A stretch of 64,000 bases of DNA from an uncultured Shewanella sp. (GCA_947503555.1 CANNEE010000020.1:26279-90278), one strand, 5' to 3'. Positions 50,569 to 62,012 are shown, numbered from the stretch's first letter. The notes: generated by a model from the letters alone, not told the origin. A program made the numbers and translations.

Positions 50569-52011
50569 TTAGTACTTCCAAAATGCGGGGTGCAGCAGCA
50601 CTGCGACTGTGAGGATCTCAAGCCGTCCCAGTAACATGCCTATCGCTAAAGCCCATTTCGCTAATACGGGAAGGGTGGCAAAGTTACCAGCAGGACCGAT
50701 AACAGGCCCCAAACCAGGACCGACGTTGGTGACTGCCGTAATCGCACCTGTGACACTGGTAATGGGGTCAACGCCTGTGGCGACTAAGAATACTGCCAAC
50801 ATAATGATCACTAGCATAAACAGCAGCATAAAGGTGACGAGGGAGCGTACTATGTCATCGTTGATGCTGCGATTGTTGTACTTCTCTTTAAATACAGCAT
50901 TGGGGTGAAACTGTTTCTTTAGCTGCTTACGCATAATGGCGCCTGCTACCTGAAAGCGAAATATTTTAATGCCGCCAGAGGTTGAGCCAGAGCAGCTGCC
51001 GACAAACATTAAAAATAGAAACGCGACATTGGCAAGTGCGCCCCAAGCGCCATAATCCGTTAATCCATAGCCTGTGGTAGTGACCACGGAGACCACATTA
51101 AAGCTGGCTAAACGAAGTGCATCTAATACAGAGATATCTCGGGTTTGAGTCAGCCAAAAGGCAAGGGCGATAGAAACCAAAGTGATAAAGAGTAAAAAGC
51201 CTTTTACTTGAGCATCGTTCCACATTTTTACGCTGCGTTGGCGAATAGAATAAACAAACAGCAGTAGTGGCAGGCCGCCAGCTGCCATAAACACCACACC
51301 AACCCAGTGGGCTGCTGGAGTAAATGCCGCCATAGAGCTATCAGATGTGGAGTAGCCGCCTGTTGATAGTGTAGTCATGGCGTGGTTTATCGACTCAAAC
51401 CAGTTCATGCCCGCTAAGTGATAGGCGAGACCACAGCAAAAGGTCAGAAATATATAGACGTAGAACAGGTGTTTGGCCATATGCTGGGTTCGAGGAACCA
51501 GCTTATCTCCCCAATCAGAAGACTCGGTTCTAAACAGCCTCATGCCACCGACGTTTAAAAAGGGGAGTACAGCAACTGCCATCACAATAAAGCCGATACC
51601 GCCTAGCCATTGCAGTAATGAGCGCCATACAAGAATGGAGTGGTCCATCTCATCTAGGCCTGATAAGACGGTTGAGCCTGTCGTGGTGATCCCTGACATG
51701 GTCTCAAAGAAGGCATCGGTATAGCCTATGCCATGGTATAGGGTGAATGGCATAGCGGCACATAAACTAACCACAAACCAAGTAATACTGGTCAGCAGAA
51801 ACATGTCGCGAATATTGAGATGAAACTGCTTTGTTTGCCCTCTATGCATGCAAAAACTGGCGATAATGCCAGTTGCTAACGCCGATAACATAAAGGCACC
51901 CACAGTCTCTTCACCATAGAAGAGGGCAAAGGCCAGAGGAATGAGCATAAAGCCTGTCAGTGTCGACAGGAATACACCCAAAACAAAGAGTAAGGGTTTA
52001 ATGTTTAACAT
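50569..52011 (-). CDS. trkH: Trk potassium uptake membrane protein TrkH, second copy
   Basis: 480-residue TrkH/KtrB-type K+ channel subunit with four pore loops: TTTGSTVLSGLDEM, TLSTGGYSTSDSS, VTTTGYGLTDYG and TNVGPGLGPVIGPAGN. It is clearly a paralogue of the copy at 43.4 kb but considerably diverged. It is encoded 43 bp after trkA, so this is the copy most likely controlled by the neighbouring TrkA. Two TrkH sharing one TrkA is the arrangement known from E. coli (TrkH and TrkG). Confidence 0.95.
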   Translation of the reverse strand: MLNIKPLLFVLGVFLSTLTGFMLIPLAFALFYGEETVGAFMLSALATGIIASFCMHRGQTKQFHLNIRDMFLLTSITWFVVSLCAAMPFTLYHGIGYTDAFFETMSGITTTGSTVLSGLDEMDHSILVWRSLLQWLGGIGFIVMAVAVLPFLNVGGMRLFRTESSDWGDKLVPRTQHMAKHLFYVYIFLTFCCGLAYHLAGMNWFESINHAMTTLSTGGYSTSDSSMAAFTPAAHWVGVVFMAAGGLPLLLFVYSIRQRSVKMWNDAQVKGFLLFITLVSIALAFWLTQTRDISVLDALRLASFNVVSVVTTTGYGLTDYGAWGALANVAFLFLMFVGSCSGSTSGGIKIFRFQVAGAIMRKQLKKQFHPNAVFKEKYNNRSINDDIVRSLVTFMLLFMLVIIMLAVFLVATGVDPITSVTGAITAVTNVGPGLGPVIGPAGNFATLPVLAKWALAIGMLLGRLEILTVAVLLHPAFWKY

Positions 52012-52054
52012 GGCGTCGCTTAACTTGTTGTGTCGCTTTTATGCTAGCACTGAC

Positions 52055-53464
52055 TTAGAAGAAGAAAGCACTTGGTTGGAATAGCTTTTCAACTTCGCCA
52101 ATAAACTTCTTATTCACTAAGAAGAGCACCACATGATCACCTTGCTCGATAACTGTCTTATCATGGGCCATCAATACCTCTTCATCTCTTACTATGGCGC
52201 CAATTGTGGTGCCAGGTGGTAGCTTGATATCGCCAATCTTCTTACCCACTACCTTAGATGTGCTGGAGTCACCGTGGGCAATGGCTTCGATTGCTTCTGC
52301 TGCGCCGCGACGAAGTGAGTAAACATTACAGATATCACCTTGGCGAATATGGGTCAGCAGGGCGGAGATGGTTGCCTGTTGCGGCGAGATGGCAATATCG
52401 ATATTGGCTTCTTGAACTATGTCGACATAGGCTTCACGCTGGATCAGCACCATCACCTTTTTAGCGCCCATACGCTTGGCAAGTAGTGCCGACATGATAT
52501 TTGCTTCATCATCGTTGGTGACGGCGATAAAGACATCGGTTTGGTCGATATGCTCTTCAATAAGCAGTTCTTGATCTGAGGCGTCACCACAAAAGACAGT
52601 GGTATTTTCTAATTTCTCCGATAGCAGCTCAGCACGCTCTGCTTTATGTTCAATCAATTTAACCGAGTGATTCCGCTCAAGCTGTTTCGCTAGGCCTAGA
52701 CCGATATTACCGCCGCCAGCGATCATGATATTGCGATAGGAGTTGTCGAGTTTTTGCATCTCACTCATGACAGCACGAACATGGCGGCTATCGGCTACGA
52801 AGAAAACTTCATCGTCTGCTTCGATTATCGTCGTTCCCCTTGGCATAATCGGTGTGCCTTGACGGAAAATTGCCGCCACCCGGGTATCAATATTTGGCAT
52901 ATGCTCTCTGAGCGCTGCCAATGCGTTACCGACCAGTGGGCCACCATAATATGCTTTAACAGCCACTAAGCTGAGCTTGCCTTCGGCAAAATTAAGTACC
53001 TGCAGCGCGCCTGGGTATTCGACAAGACGCCTGATGTAAGCGGTGACTAACTGCTCAGGCGCAATAAGCTCATCGATAATAAAACCACCACGGGTTTTGT
53101 TCTCACTGTTTTTAGTCTCACTATCGATAAAGAGCTTGTCTTGTAGAGCCAGATACTCTTCTGAGCGAATACGAGCAATCTTGGTTGGAGTGCCAAATAG
53201 CGAGTAAGCGACCTGACAGGCCGCCATATTAGTTTCATCACTATTGGTTACAGCAATCAACATATCGGCATCTTCGGCGCCAGCATCTTTCAATATGCTG
53301 GGGTGAGCGCCATGACCTACGACCACACGCAGATCATACTTATCCTGCAGTGTGTTGAGGGTATCTTTATCTGTATCGACCAGAGTGATGTCATTGTTTT
53401 CACCCACTAGGTTTTCGGCCAATGTACCGCCCACTTGGCCAGCACCTAAGATAATAATTTTCAT
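52055..53464 (-). CDS. trkA: Trk system potassium regulatory protein TrkA
   Basis: Cytoplasmic gating ring protein of Trk K+ uptake. The 469 residues contain two RCK repeats, each with a Rossmann NAD/ATP-binding motif: [19 protein letters not shown] at the start and [17 protein letters not shown] (~245), each followed by a TrkA-C domain. It is 39 bp after rsmB and just before trkH2, in the same orientation. Confidence 0.97.
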   Translation of the reverse strand: MKIIILGAGQVGGTLAENLVGENNDITLVDTDKDTLNTLQDKYDLRVVVGHGAHPSILKDAGAEDADMLIAVTNSDETNMAACQVAYSLFGTPTKIARIRSEEYLALQDKLFIDSETKNSENKTRGGFIIDELIAPEQLVTAYIRRLVEYPGALQVLNFAEGKLSLVAVKAYYGGPLVGNALAALREHMPNIDTRVAAIFRQGTPIMPRGTTIIEADDEVFFVADSRHVRAVMSEMQKLDNSYRNIMIAGGGNIGLGLAKQLERNHSVKLIEHKAERAELLSEKLENTTVFCGDASDQELLIEEHIDQTDVFIAVTNDDEANIMSALLAKRMGAKKVMVLIQREAYVDIVQEANIDIAISPQQATISALLTHIRQGDICNVYSLRRGAAEAIEAIAHGDSSTSKVVGKKIGDIKLPPGTTIGAIVRDEEVLMAHDKTVIEQGDHVVLFLVNKKFIGEVEKLFQPSAFFF

Positions 53465-53503
53465 GGCGTTATTTGCCCCTAAATCGACTCGTTGATAGTG
53501 TCG

Positions 53504-54790
53504 TTACGATTGTTTTAAAAGACGAGCATAATAAAAGCCGTCCATATTGTTTTGCCCAGGTAGAATCTGCCAACCTATCGCCTGATTATTGGCTTGTTGT
53601 GGTAGCGCATCTAATTTCGCATCTGGCGTTCTCGCTAAAAATGCTGAGATCTGCTCGGCATTTTCTTGAGGCAGTATAGAGCAGGTGGCATACACAAGGG
53701 TGCCGCCTGGTTTTAGCCACTGCCAACAATGATCTAATATTTCAGCCTGTAGTTTGGCCAGCTCCTCAATATCGACGGCTTTACGTAGCCACTTAATATC
53801 TGGATGGCGGCGAATTACTCCGGTTGCTGAGCAAGGTGCATCTAGCAAAATTCGATCGAATTTATCCCCTTGCCACCAATCTTGAATCTTGGCGGCATCA
53901 CCGTGAATCACTTTGGCCTTTAGTGAGAGTCTATCGAGATTCTGTTGCACGCGTTCAAGACGCTTAGCATCAAAATCGACGGCTACAAGATCGATTTGAG
54001 GTGCAAGCTCCAATAGGTGGCAGGTTTTTCCGCCCGGTGCGGCACAAGCATCTAATACTAACTCACTATCCTTTGGCGCCAATAAGCTTGCAGCCCATTG
54101 CGCTGCGCCATCTTGAACCGATACCGCGCCTTGGAAAAAATCAGGCAGCTTGGCAACATCGATAGGCTTATCTAACAAAATGGCGTCTTGGCTTTCACCT
54201 GCTGTTGCCCCTATTTCTAGTGCTTCTAGCTGAGCGAGATAGGCTTCTCGTGTTTGTGACAGGCGATTGTTTCTAAGCCACATAGGTGGGCGCTGGTGGC
54301 TTTGCTCTATCACTTGTTGCCAATCATCGGGATAAGCCTGTTTGAGGCTTTTGATAATCCATGCTGGCGTGTTATAGCTCAGAGTATCAGCAGCCTTTGA
54401 TAGTTCAGGCATTTCCCGCTGAATATTGCGTAGAATGCCATTCACGACTTTAACTAAACCCTCAAAGCCGAGTTTGCGACAGCCTTCTGCAGTTTCAGAT
54501 ATCGCTGCATGGCTTGGAATGCGGGTAAAGTAAAGTTGGTAACAGCCAACAAGCAATAACTGGTGAACAATACGTTGCTTGCCTTTAAGGGGCTTGCTCA
54601 TGCAGTCACTAATGCATTTGTCCAGTTGTGGTAAATAGCGCATCACACCATAGCTAAGCTCGGCGATAAGGGCTTTATCTTTGCCGCTCTCTATCTGCTT
54701 TTGCTGCTCTGGAAGCGCTACAGAGAGGGAAACACCTTTCTCTAGCACCTGAAAAATGGCTTTTGCGGCCAGTGCGCGCACATTTTTCAT
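53504..54790 (-). CDS. rsmB: 16S rRNA (cytosine(967)-C5)-methyltransferase
   Basis: RsmB (Sun) makes m5C967 in 16S rRNA. The 428 residues have an N-terminal NusB-like RNA-binding domain (~1-135) and a C-terminal SAM methyltransferase with DACAAPGGKTCHLLEL, the catalytic pair in DAPCSATGVIRRHPDIKW and TLVYATCS. Its start overlaps the fmt stop (TAATG), so translation is coupled. Order def-fmt-rsmB-trkA is conserved with E. coli. Confidence 0.97.
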   Translation of the reverse strand: MKNVRALAAKAIFQVLEKGVSLSVALPEQQKQIESGKDKALIAELSYGVMRYLPQLDKCISDCMSKPLKGKQRIVHQLLLVGCYQLYFTRIPSHAAISETAEGCRKLGFEGLVKVVNGILRNIQREMPELSKAADTLSYNTPAWIIKSLKQAYPDDWQQVIEQSHQRPPMWLRNNRLSQTREAYLAQLEALEIGATAGESQDAILLDKPIDVAKLPDFFQGAVSVQDGAAQWAASLLAPKDSELVLDACAAPGGKTCHLLELAPQIDLVAVDFDAKRLERVQQNLDRLSLKAKVIHGDAAKIQDWWQGDKFDRILLDAPCSATGVIRRHPDIKWLRKAVDIEELAKLQAEILDHCWQWLKPGGTLVYATCSILPQENAEQISAFLARTPDAKLDALPQQANNQAIGWQILPGQNNMDGFYYARLLKQS

Positions 54791-55761
54791 TACTCTTGCT
54801 CTCCATTTGTGGACTTGGCAGCGAACACTGTGCCTGGGGTAAACCAGTCGGCGCGAGAGTTAAGTATGTCGGCAACCGCTAATGGCTTCTTACCTGGTAA
54901 TTGTATATTGAGCAGCTTTAAATGGCCTTCACCAGTTGCGATTTCTATGCCTTGCTTATCTGCGCTGATAATAGTGCCGGGTGCTTGGGTTGCTTTGGTA
55001 TTGACAACTTGAGTTTGCCAAACCTTAATGCTGGCATCTTGATGTTTGAAGTGGCTTACCGGCCAAGGGTTAAAGGCACGAACTTCCTGCCAAAGGGCTT
55101 TAGCTGGTTTACTCCAGTCGATTTCAGCTTCTTCTTTAGATAGCTTCTCGGCGTAGTTAGCGAGTGACTCGTCTTGCTTCTCGGCTTTGAGCGTACCTTG
55201 AGCCAGCCCAGCTAGGGCTTCAACTAAGGCTTGTGGACCTTGCTCGGCTAGTTTTTCATATAAGGTGGCTGAGGTGTCTTCATCTTCAATCGGAAGATGG
55301 GTTTTTAGCAGCATCTCACCTGTGTCTAGGCCTATATCCATCTGCATTATGGTAACGCCCGTGGCTTCGTCGCCGGCCCATAGTGCCCGCTGAATTGGGG
55401 CTGCGCCACGCCAGCGAGGCAGAATGGAGCCGTGAACATTAATACAGCCTAGTTTTGGTGTATCTAAAACTACTTGGGGCAAGATTAAACCATAGGCCAC
55501 CACAACCATAATGTCGGCATTGAGAGCGGCAAGTTCTTGCTGTGCCTCTTCTTTGCGTAGCGAGGCTGGCTGATAAACCTGGATATTATGTTCCTGTGCT
55601 AGCTCTTTTACTGGGCTCGGCTTTAGCTTTTTCCCTCGCCCAGCGGGTCTGTCTGGCTGTGTATAAACACCGATGACATTATGCTCGCTGTTGAGCAATG
55701 CTTGTAGATGGCGAGCGGCAAAATCCGGCGTGCCGGCAAAGATAATATTCAATGGTTTCAA
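54790..55761 (-). CDS. fmt: Methionyl-tRNA formyltransferase
   Basis: Fmt formylates initiator Met-tRNA using 10-formyl-THF. The 323 residues include the [12 protein letters not shown] start, the active-site [20 protein letters not shown] (Asn/His) region, [13 protein letters not shown] with the catalytic Asp, and a C-terminal tRNA-binding domain. It follows def by 33 bp and overlaps rsmB. Confidence 0.98.
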   Translation of the reverse strand: MKPLNIIFAGTPDFAARHLQALLNSEHNVIGVYTQPDRPAGRGKKLKPSPVKELAQEHNIQVYQPASLRKEEAQQELAALNADIMVVVAYGLILPQVVLDTPKLGCINVHGSILPRWRGAAPIQRALWAGDEATGVTIMQMDIGLDTGEMLLKTHLPIEDEDTSATLYEKLAEQGPQALVEALAGLAQGTLKAEKQDESLANYAEKLSKEEAEIDWSKPAKALWQEVRAFNPWPVSHFKHQDASIKVWQTQVVNTKATQAPGTIISADKQGIEIATGEGHLKLLNIQLPGKKPLAVADILNSRADWFTPGTVFAAKSTNGEQE

Positions 55762-55794
55762 GATATTTCCTAACTTACTTAACTGGGCTAATGC

Positions 55795-56304
55795 TTAGGC
55801 TTTAGCTTCTAAACGGGCTGCTTTTAATAGCTTTTGCTTAATTCTTTGGCGCTTTAATGGCGACAAGTAATCGACGAAAAGCTTACCTTGCAGGTGATCC
55901 ATCTCATGTTGAAGACAGATGGCAAATAGCTCGTCGGCTTCTACGGTAAAGGTTTCACCATGACGATCTTGAGCCTTAATTGTAACAAACTCAGCTCTTT
56001 CTACTTTGGCATAGATCCCAGGAACCGATAAGCAACCTTCTTCATTAGTGAAATGGCCTGAGCTAGTCACTATCTCTGGGTTGATAAACACCTTAGGGCG
56101 TTCAACCTCATCTTGAAGATCCATTACAATCAATTGCTGATGGAAATCGACTTGAGTTGCCGCTAAGCCTATGCCCTTTTCTTGATACATGGTTTCGAAC
56201 ATGTTATCAATTTGAGTCTGTAGAGTGTCACCGAAGTCGGTAACGGGTTGAGCTATGGTGCGTAACTTCTCATCAGGGAAGCGTAATACTGTTAATAAAG
56301 CCAT
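55795..56304 (-). CDS. def: Peptide deformylase
   Basis: Def removes the N-formyl group from nascent proteins; Fe2+ or Zn2+ enzyme. The 169 residues carry all three signature motifs: [18 protein letters not shown] (metal Cys) and QHEMDHLQG (metal His pair and catalytic Glu). First gene of def-fmt-rsmB-trkA, divergent from the LysM gene; the shared promoter region is ~135 bp. Confidence 0.98.
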   Translation of the reverse strand: MALLTVLRFPDEKLRTIAQPVTDFGDTLQTQIDNMFETMYQEKGIGLAATQVDFHQQLIVMDLQDEVERPKVFINPEIVTSSGHFTNEEGCLSVPGIYAKVERAEFVTIKAQDRHGETFTVEADELFAICLQHEMDHLQGKLFVDYLSPLKRQRIKQKLLKAARLEAKA

Positions 56305-56441
56305 ACTAAACTCTTAAGATATCTGTCATTTAGCCGACAGTTAGTTATACTGATTGATGTTATTGGGCTAATTTTAATCGTTAGTGGCTGCCAATAACAG
56401 CAAAAGCTTGTTTTAAGCGCTAAACAAACTGGATATTGCCC

Positions 56442-57536
56442 ATGAGAAGGTTAGTCTTTGTAATTTTTGCGATACTAAGTTTCGGCTTTGCTACTGCCGA
56501 TGAGCTTACCCTGAAGCCAGGGCACCCTGATACCTATATAGTTAAAAAAGGGGATACCCTATGGGATATCTCGGCATTTTTTCTAAAGGATCCTTGGCGC
56601 TGGCCAAAGCTTTGGGGGGTGAATCCTCAAATAGCTAACCCTCATTTAATATACCCGGGCGATAGGCTGACCCTAGTGTTTATCGACGGCGAGCCTAGGC
56701 TAGTACATAAACCTTCTATTCGTAAAAGTCCTGCTGGGCGTATTAGTCCAAAGGGAGCTGCAATTCCCGTTGTGGACTTAGCTCTTATTAAGCCTTACCT
56801 AGTTCAAAATCGTGTGGTCGATCCTGAGTGGTTTGCTCAGCAGCCTATGTTGTTGGGTGGAGAAAGTGAATCTCGCTATCACATCAAAGATGAAGTGATT
56901 TATATCAAAGGCAGACTCGATAAGCATAAAAAGTATGGGGTCTATGTTCCAGGACGTATTTTTTATTCCAATGACGGTGAGCTATTAGGGCAAGAGGTGA
57001 TTTTAACGGCTAGCGGCCGAGTAACCGAGCCTGGTGATGTCTCCAAGATTGAGTTACTCAGCAGTTGGCGTGAAACCAAGGCGGGTTATCGCATTATCGA
57101 GATTGAAGATGACTCACTGCTGCCAGCTTATTTCATGCCGAGTGCGGGCCAGTTACAACAGCCTGCTTATGTGCTTGGTACCCAAGGAGATGTGAGAGAG
57201 GTTGGTAAGCTTAATGTCGTTTACCTAGATAAAGGTGAGGAGCACGGCGTAGAGTTGGGGCATGTTTTTTCCATCTATCGTAACGGCGATCAAGTGGTGA
57301 TAAATGGTGATGGTGTACCTGTGCCTTCGTTGGAGCGCTCCAGCTATGATGACTTTCTTGCAGCTATCTTTGATGAGCATAGCATTCAGGTGCCAGATAC
57401 TTACCGTGGTCAGCTAATGGTGTTTAAGGTGTTTGATAAAACGAGCTTAGCTTTGATTATGGAAGATCAGCGCCCTGTGAGAGTGAATGACAAGATAGTG
57501 AATCCAGAAACTCTGTTTAGATTGAGAGGTGAATAG
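56442..57536 (+). CDS. Secreted LysM domain protein
   Basis: 364 residues from the ATG at 56442. A signal peptide (MRRLVFVIFAILSFGFATAD) is followed by one LysM domain (~30-80, YIVKKGDTLWDISAFFLKDP...), which binds peptidoglycan. The long C-terminal part (~85-364) is a mostly beta region with a GHVFSIYRNGDQVV-like repeat. No catalytic peptidase motif is seen. The family occurs beside dprA in Shewanella relatives; its function is unclear, likely envelope structural. It precedes dprA and is probably co-transcribed. Confidence 0.88.
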   Translation: MRRLVFVIFAILSFGFATADELTLKPGHPDTYIVKKGDTLWDISAFFLKDPWRWPKLWGVNPQIANPHLIYPGDRLTLVFIDGEPRLVHKPSIRKSPAGRISPKGAAIPVVDLALIKPYLVQNRVVDPEWFAQQPMLLGGESESRYHIKDEVIYIKGRLDKHKKYGVYVPGRIFYSNDGELLGQEVILTASGRVTEPGDVSKIELLSSWRETKAGYRIIEIEDDSLLPAYFMPSAGQLQQPAYVLGTQGDVREVGKLNVVYLDKGEEHGVELGHVFSIYRNGDQVVINGDGVPVPSLERSSYDDFLAAIFDEHSIQVPDTYRGQLMVFKVFDKTSLALIMEDQRPVRVNDKIVNPETLFRLRGE

Positions 57537-58637
57537 ATATCTAAAGCACTGGTCGACTGGCTAGTTGTTAGTGCTGTATTTGGGCTAGGACCGGCTCGAA
57601 TTCAACAATTACTGCAGAACATGGATGTTTCTGAACTTAGGCAAAGGCTTGAGCATGAGAAAGCGTCTTTGCCTCTGTCTGCTCAAACATTAGCTTCCCT
57701 TCGATTGCAGCCCCACAAAGTAGATCAAGCATTAACTTGGCAAGATACTGACGCTGATAATCACCTAATATGCTTTGATGATGTTAGATATCCTAAGCTA
57801 TTGCAGCAAATATATGACCCTCCTAGTCTGTTGTTTGTAAAAGGTCAGATTTCGAGTCTTCAAGGTTATAATCTTGCCATTGTGGGTAGCCGAGACTTTT
57901 CAATTTATGGCGAACAGATAACTTGGCATTTAGCTCACGAGTTGGTCGGTGCTCAGTTGTCTATTGTTAGTGGAATGGCGAATGGCATTGATGGAGTCGC
58001 CCATAGAGCTGCACTCGATGCCTGTGGAAAAACGATAGCAGTATTAGGAACAGGTGTTGATTGTATTTACCCTAAGCGTCATCGAAAGCTTTACCACGAG
58101 ATCTTGGACTCAGGCTGCGTCATTAGTGAGTTTTGGCCTGAGACTAAACCCATTGCTGGAAATTTTCCGAAACGTAATCGCATCATCAGCGGTCTATCTT
58201 TAGGTACCTTAGTCACAGAGGCTCGTATACGCAGTGGCTCCTTGATTACTGCTAGATTGGCTATGGAGCAAGGGAGAGAAGTCTTTGCTGTGCCAGGGCC
58301 TGTTTTACAAGGTCATAGTCAAGGTTGTCATCAATTATTACGAAATGGGGCAAAATTAGTTGAGACTTCGGCCGATATATTAGAAGAGTTGAGCAGTTTG
58401 TATCAATTTCAACTTGAAGATATGCAAGGGAGTCTCCATATAGAGGAAGACGATAATTGCGATTTGCCATTTTCTTCACTGTTAGCTAGTGTAGGTTATG
58501 AAACCACATCAATAGATAGCGTGGTTGAGCATAGTGGTAAAAAGATAGATATTGTATTGGAACAGTTAACAGAACTTGAGTTACAAGGTCGGGTGGTTGC
58601 TGTACCCGGTGGTTATGTTAGACAAAAGAGGAGATAA
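57537..58637 (+). CDS. dprA: DNA processing protein DprA (Smf)
   Basis: DprA binds incoming single-stranded DNA and loads RecA in transformation. The first ATG is at 57621 (338 residues), but the same open frame continues upstream to the LysM stop and encodes LVDWLVVSAVFGLGPARIQQ, the conserved N-terminal helical motif of DprA. There is no ATG, GTG or TTG in that extension; a GAGGTG lies 5 bases before an ATA at 57537, so a non-standard start is likely and I extend to there. The core is a Rossmann fold with VGSRDFSIYGEQ, VSGMANGIDGVAHRAAL and VLGTGVDCIYPKRH, plus a C-terminal winged helix. Confidence 0.9.
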   Translation: MSKALVDWLVVSAVFGLGPARIQQLLQNMDVSELRQRLEHEKASLPLSAQTLASLRLQPHKVDQALTWQDTDADNHLICFDDVRYPKLLQQIYDPPSLLFVKGQISSLQGYNLAIVGSRDFSIYGEQITWHLAHELVGAQLSIVSGMANGIDGVAHRAALDACGKTIAVLGTGVDCIYPKRHRKLYHEILDSGCVISEFWPETKPIAGNFPKRNRIISGLSLGTLVTEARIRSGSLITARLAMEQGREVFAVPGPVLQGHSQGCHQLLRNGAKLVETSADILEELSSLYQFQLEDMQGSLHIEEDDNCDLPFSSLLASVGYETTSIDSVVEHSGKKIDIVLEQLTELELQGRVVAVPGGYVRQKRR

Positions 58638-58640
58638 GCC

Positions 58641-59111
58641 ATGTTTGATATCCTCATGTACCTATTTGAAAACTATGTTCATAGTGAAGTAGAGCTCTTA
58701 GTTGATGAAGATGAACTGACTAAAGAGTTAACTCGAGCGGGTTTCCATCAAGCCGACATTCTTAAGGCGCTTTCTTGGTTAGAGCGTTTGGCCGAGCTAC
58801 AGGAGAGTGAAAAACCTTATCTGTGTAATCACGATCAGCATTCTTTCCGTATTTATACGAAAGAGGAAGCTGAAAAGTTAGATGTTAGCTGCCGTGGTTT
58901 CTTGCTGTTTTTAGAGCAAATTAACGTGTTGAGCGTGATTACTCGTGAAATGGTAATTGATAGGGTAATGGAGCTGGACGAGCCGAGCTTAGTGCTGGAA
59001 GATCTAAAGTGGGTGATTCTTATGGTGCTGTTTAATGCACCTGGTAATGAATCTGCCTATGCTCAGATGGAAGATCTTATTTTTGAAGAACCCGATGGCC
59101 AGTTGCACTAG
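58641..59111 (+). CDS. smg: Smg family protein
   Basis: 156-residue DUF494/Smg protein, the conserved neighbour of dprA in E. coli and many relatives. It starts [16 protein letters not shown] and has no catalytic motif; it is acidic and helical. Function is not established. It starts 3 bp after dprA, so the two are co-transcribed. Confidence 0.93.
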   Translation: MFDILMYLFENYVHSEVELLVDEDELTKELTRAGFHQADILKALSWLERLAELQESEKPYLCNHDQHSFRIYTKEEAEKLDVSCRGFLLFLEQINVLSVITREMVIDRVMELDEPSLVLEDLKWVILMVLFNAPGNESAYAQMEDLIFEEPDGQLH

Positions 59112-59128
59112 ACAAATGGGCAGTGAAG

Positions 59129-59152
59129 AAAGGAGGCGAGGCCTCCTTTTTT
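59129..59152 (+). terminator. Intrinsic terminator
   Basis: 9-bp stem AAAGGAGGC / GCCTCCTTT, 3-base loop, T-run, right after smg. Confidence 0.88.
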
Positions 59153-59231
59153 GATCTTGGCTAAGCATAAAGATAGGGACTTAACTGATTAACTGGTAAA
59201 ATGCGTTTATTGAATCAACAGAAATACTATT

Positions 59232-59795
59232 ATGTCCAAGATAGATAACAAACTGTTTAGTGCCCATGAGCATGCATTGGAGAAAGAGTATGAGCTCTGT
59301 CCTGAGTGTGGCAGTGAGCTATCTGTGCGTCATAGCAAGCATGGTGGATTTGTTGGTTGTAACAATTATCCTAATTGTGACTATACGCGCCCTCTAGTTC
59401 AGCATGAATCTATAGATACTCAAATTATCCAAGGTTCAGAGTGCCCTGAGTGTGGGCATGAGCTTGCAGTAAAATCTGGGCGTTTTGGTATCTTTATCGG
59501 TTGTACTAACTACCCTGATTGCCACCATATTGAGAAGCATGATCAGGATGAGGCTACTAATCGAATCACCTGTCCTAAATGCTCCAAAGGCCATATGGAG
59601 CATAGAACGAGCCGTTACGGTAAAAGCTTTTATGCCTGTAGCGCTTATCCTAAATGTAAGTTCCTAGTGAATTATCCTCCTGTTGATCATGCCTGTCCCG
59701 ATTGCGGTTTTCCTATGCTGGTCGAACGCAAAGGGGCTGCCGGAATGAGACTCGAGTGCCCGCAAAAGAGTTGTAAGTTTAAACAAGCCCTATAA
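59232..59795 (+). CDS. yrdD: Topoisomerase I zinc-ribbon-like protein YrdD
   Basis: 187 residues made of four zinc-ribbon units like the C-terminus of topoisomerase I: CPECGSEL...GCNNYPNC, CPECGHEL...GCTNYPDC, CPKCSKGH...ACSAYPKC, and CPDCGFPM...CPQKSC. No topoisomerase catalytic domain is attached. Matches E. coli YrdD in length and place (between smg and tsaC). Likely binds single-stranded DNA; exact role unknown. Confidence 0.93.
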   Translation: MSKIDNKLFSAHEHALEKEYELCPECGSELSVRHSKHGGFVGCNNYPNCDYTRPLVQHESIDTQIIQGSECPECGHELAVKSGRFGIFIGCTNYPDCHHIEKHDQDEATNRITCPKCSKGHMEHRTSRYGKSFYACSAYPKCKFLVNYPPVDHACPDCGFPMLVERKGAAGMRLECPQKSCKFKQAL

Positions 59796-59889
59796 TTAGT
59801 GTGATCTAGCGCATACTGCTTGGTCGCACTAGCGCTTATCTGTATACTTGCCTGCCAATAGTTTTTGTTATTTTTTAAAGAGACTCAGC

Positions 59890-60447
59890 ATGCTGCAATT
59901 GCCTGCTTCCCAAGTGAATAATCTCATCTCAGCTGGTGGTGTGATCGCTTACCCTACAGAAGCTGTCTATGGCTTAGGTTGTGATCCCAACAATGATGAT
60001 GCAATCCAAAAAATCTTAGATATTAAGCAAAGGCCGTGGCAAAAAGGGCTGATACTTATTGCTAGCGACATTAATCAGCTTGAGCCATATGTGGATTTCG
60101 ATGCATTAACCGAGCAGCAGCTGAATTTTGCAAAAGAGAAATGGCCTGGGCCTTTTACTTTTGTTATGCCAACGAAAGTGGGTGTCTCTAAGTTAATCTC
60201 GGGTCAATTTGACTCTGTGGCGGTGAGAATCTCTGCCCATAGCATAGTTAAGGAGCTGTGCGATCAACTTGGACATGCACTTATCTCTACCAGTGCCAAT
60301 TTAGCAGGCGAAGAGCCAGCACTATCTATAGAAGAAGTGAATCAACACTTAGGTGATAAAGTGGATGCACTGGTATTGGGTGGTTTAGGAGCGCAAAGCC
60401 AACCATCAAGCATTATCGATGCTCGCACAGGTAAAGTATTACGCTAG
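59890..60447 (+). CDS. tsaC: Threonylcarbamoyl-AMP synthase TsaC
   Basis: TsaC (RimN/YrdC) makes threonylcarbamoyl-AMP, the first step of t6A37 formation in ANN-decoding tRNAs. The start [20 protein letters not shown] gives 185 residues (a 14-codon upstream extension is not homologous). Features are [27 protein letters not shown]-like [12 protein letters not shown], and [13 protein letters not shown]. It starts 94 bp after yrdD and is followed by hemF. Confidence 0.95.
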   Translation: MLQLPASQVNNLISAGGVIAYPTEAVYGLGCDPNNDDAIQKILDIKQRPWQKGLILIASDINQLEPYVDFDALTEQQLNFAKEKWPGPFTFVMPTKVGVSKLISGQFDSVAVRISAHSIVKELCDQLGHALISTSANLAGEEPALSIEEVNQHLGDKVDALVLGGLGAQSQPSSIIDARTGKVLR

Positions 60448-60456
60448 GAATAATAA

Positions 60457-61380
<924 letters not shown>

Positions 61381-61421
61381 ATATTGATTATCAAGGCTAA
61401 CCAATTTCTCCATTAATAAGA

Positions 61422-61868
61422 TTATTGGTTACGCATATGCTTGGCTAATGTAGAGATAGCCTGAAATATGGCTTCTCTATGCTGCTCTTCCTTTATTTCA
61501 ATATTTATGGCGTTGCGCATACATAATAGCCACTGTTCGACCATAGCCTCGTCAACAGCAAAGGGCATATGCCTCGCTCTTAAGGCAGGATGCCCATACT
61601 TTTGTTGGTATAGGTTGGGGCCACCTAGCCAGCCACTTAAGAATTCATATAGCTTTTGCTCTGACTCTTCGATTGGCGCTTTATGTATGGCCAACAATCC
61701 TTGGGTTTGTTCTAAGCTTTGCATCTGCTGATAAAATTGATGTGCTAGCCCCCTTATAACTTTATCGCCCCCTATCTTATCGTAAGCATTAGACTGCTTA
61801 GAGCTAGTTCGATCGCTTTGTGGGTGAGCTTTGCTTGTTGGAGTTAGGATCTTTTTCAGCCAGTTCAT
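61422..61868 (-). CDS. Truncated haemoglobin, group II-like
   Basis: 148 residues from MNWLKKILTPTSKAHPQS; a 13-codon upstream extension is unlikely. After a ~28-residue polar N-terminal segment the globin fold begins at YDKIGGDKVIRGLAHQFYQQM (B-helix Tyr). The WLGGPNLYQQKYGHPALRARH block (proximal His in ARHMPF) is characteristic of group II (HbO) truncated haemoglobins. Possible role in O2/NO chemistry. It is antisense between hemF and aroE, a single gene. Confidence 0.9.
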   Translation of the reverse strand: MNWLKKILTPTSKAHPQSDRTSSKQSNAYDKIGGDKVIRGLAHQFYQQMQSLEQTQGLLAIHKAPIEESEQKLYEFLSGWLGGPNLYQQKYGHPALRARHMPFAVDEAMVEQWLLCMRNAINIEIKEEQHREAIFQAISTLAKHMRNQ

Positions 61869-62012
61869 GATAAACCCAAGTGTATGCAGTGGAGCGCAGT
61901 GTACCAAATTCTTTAGTAATACTCATAAACCCCGTGAATTAAGCTAAAAGCCTTTGCTGGTCAAAAAAAGCTAAGTACACTCAATACATTCAACTTTTAT
62001 TGTAACCAGCTT

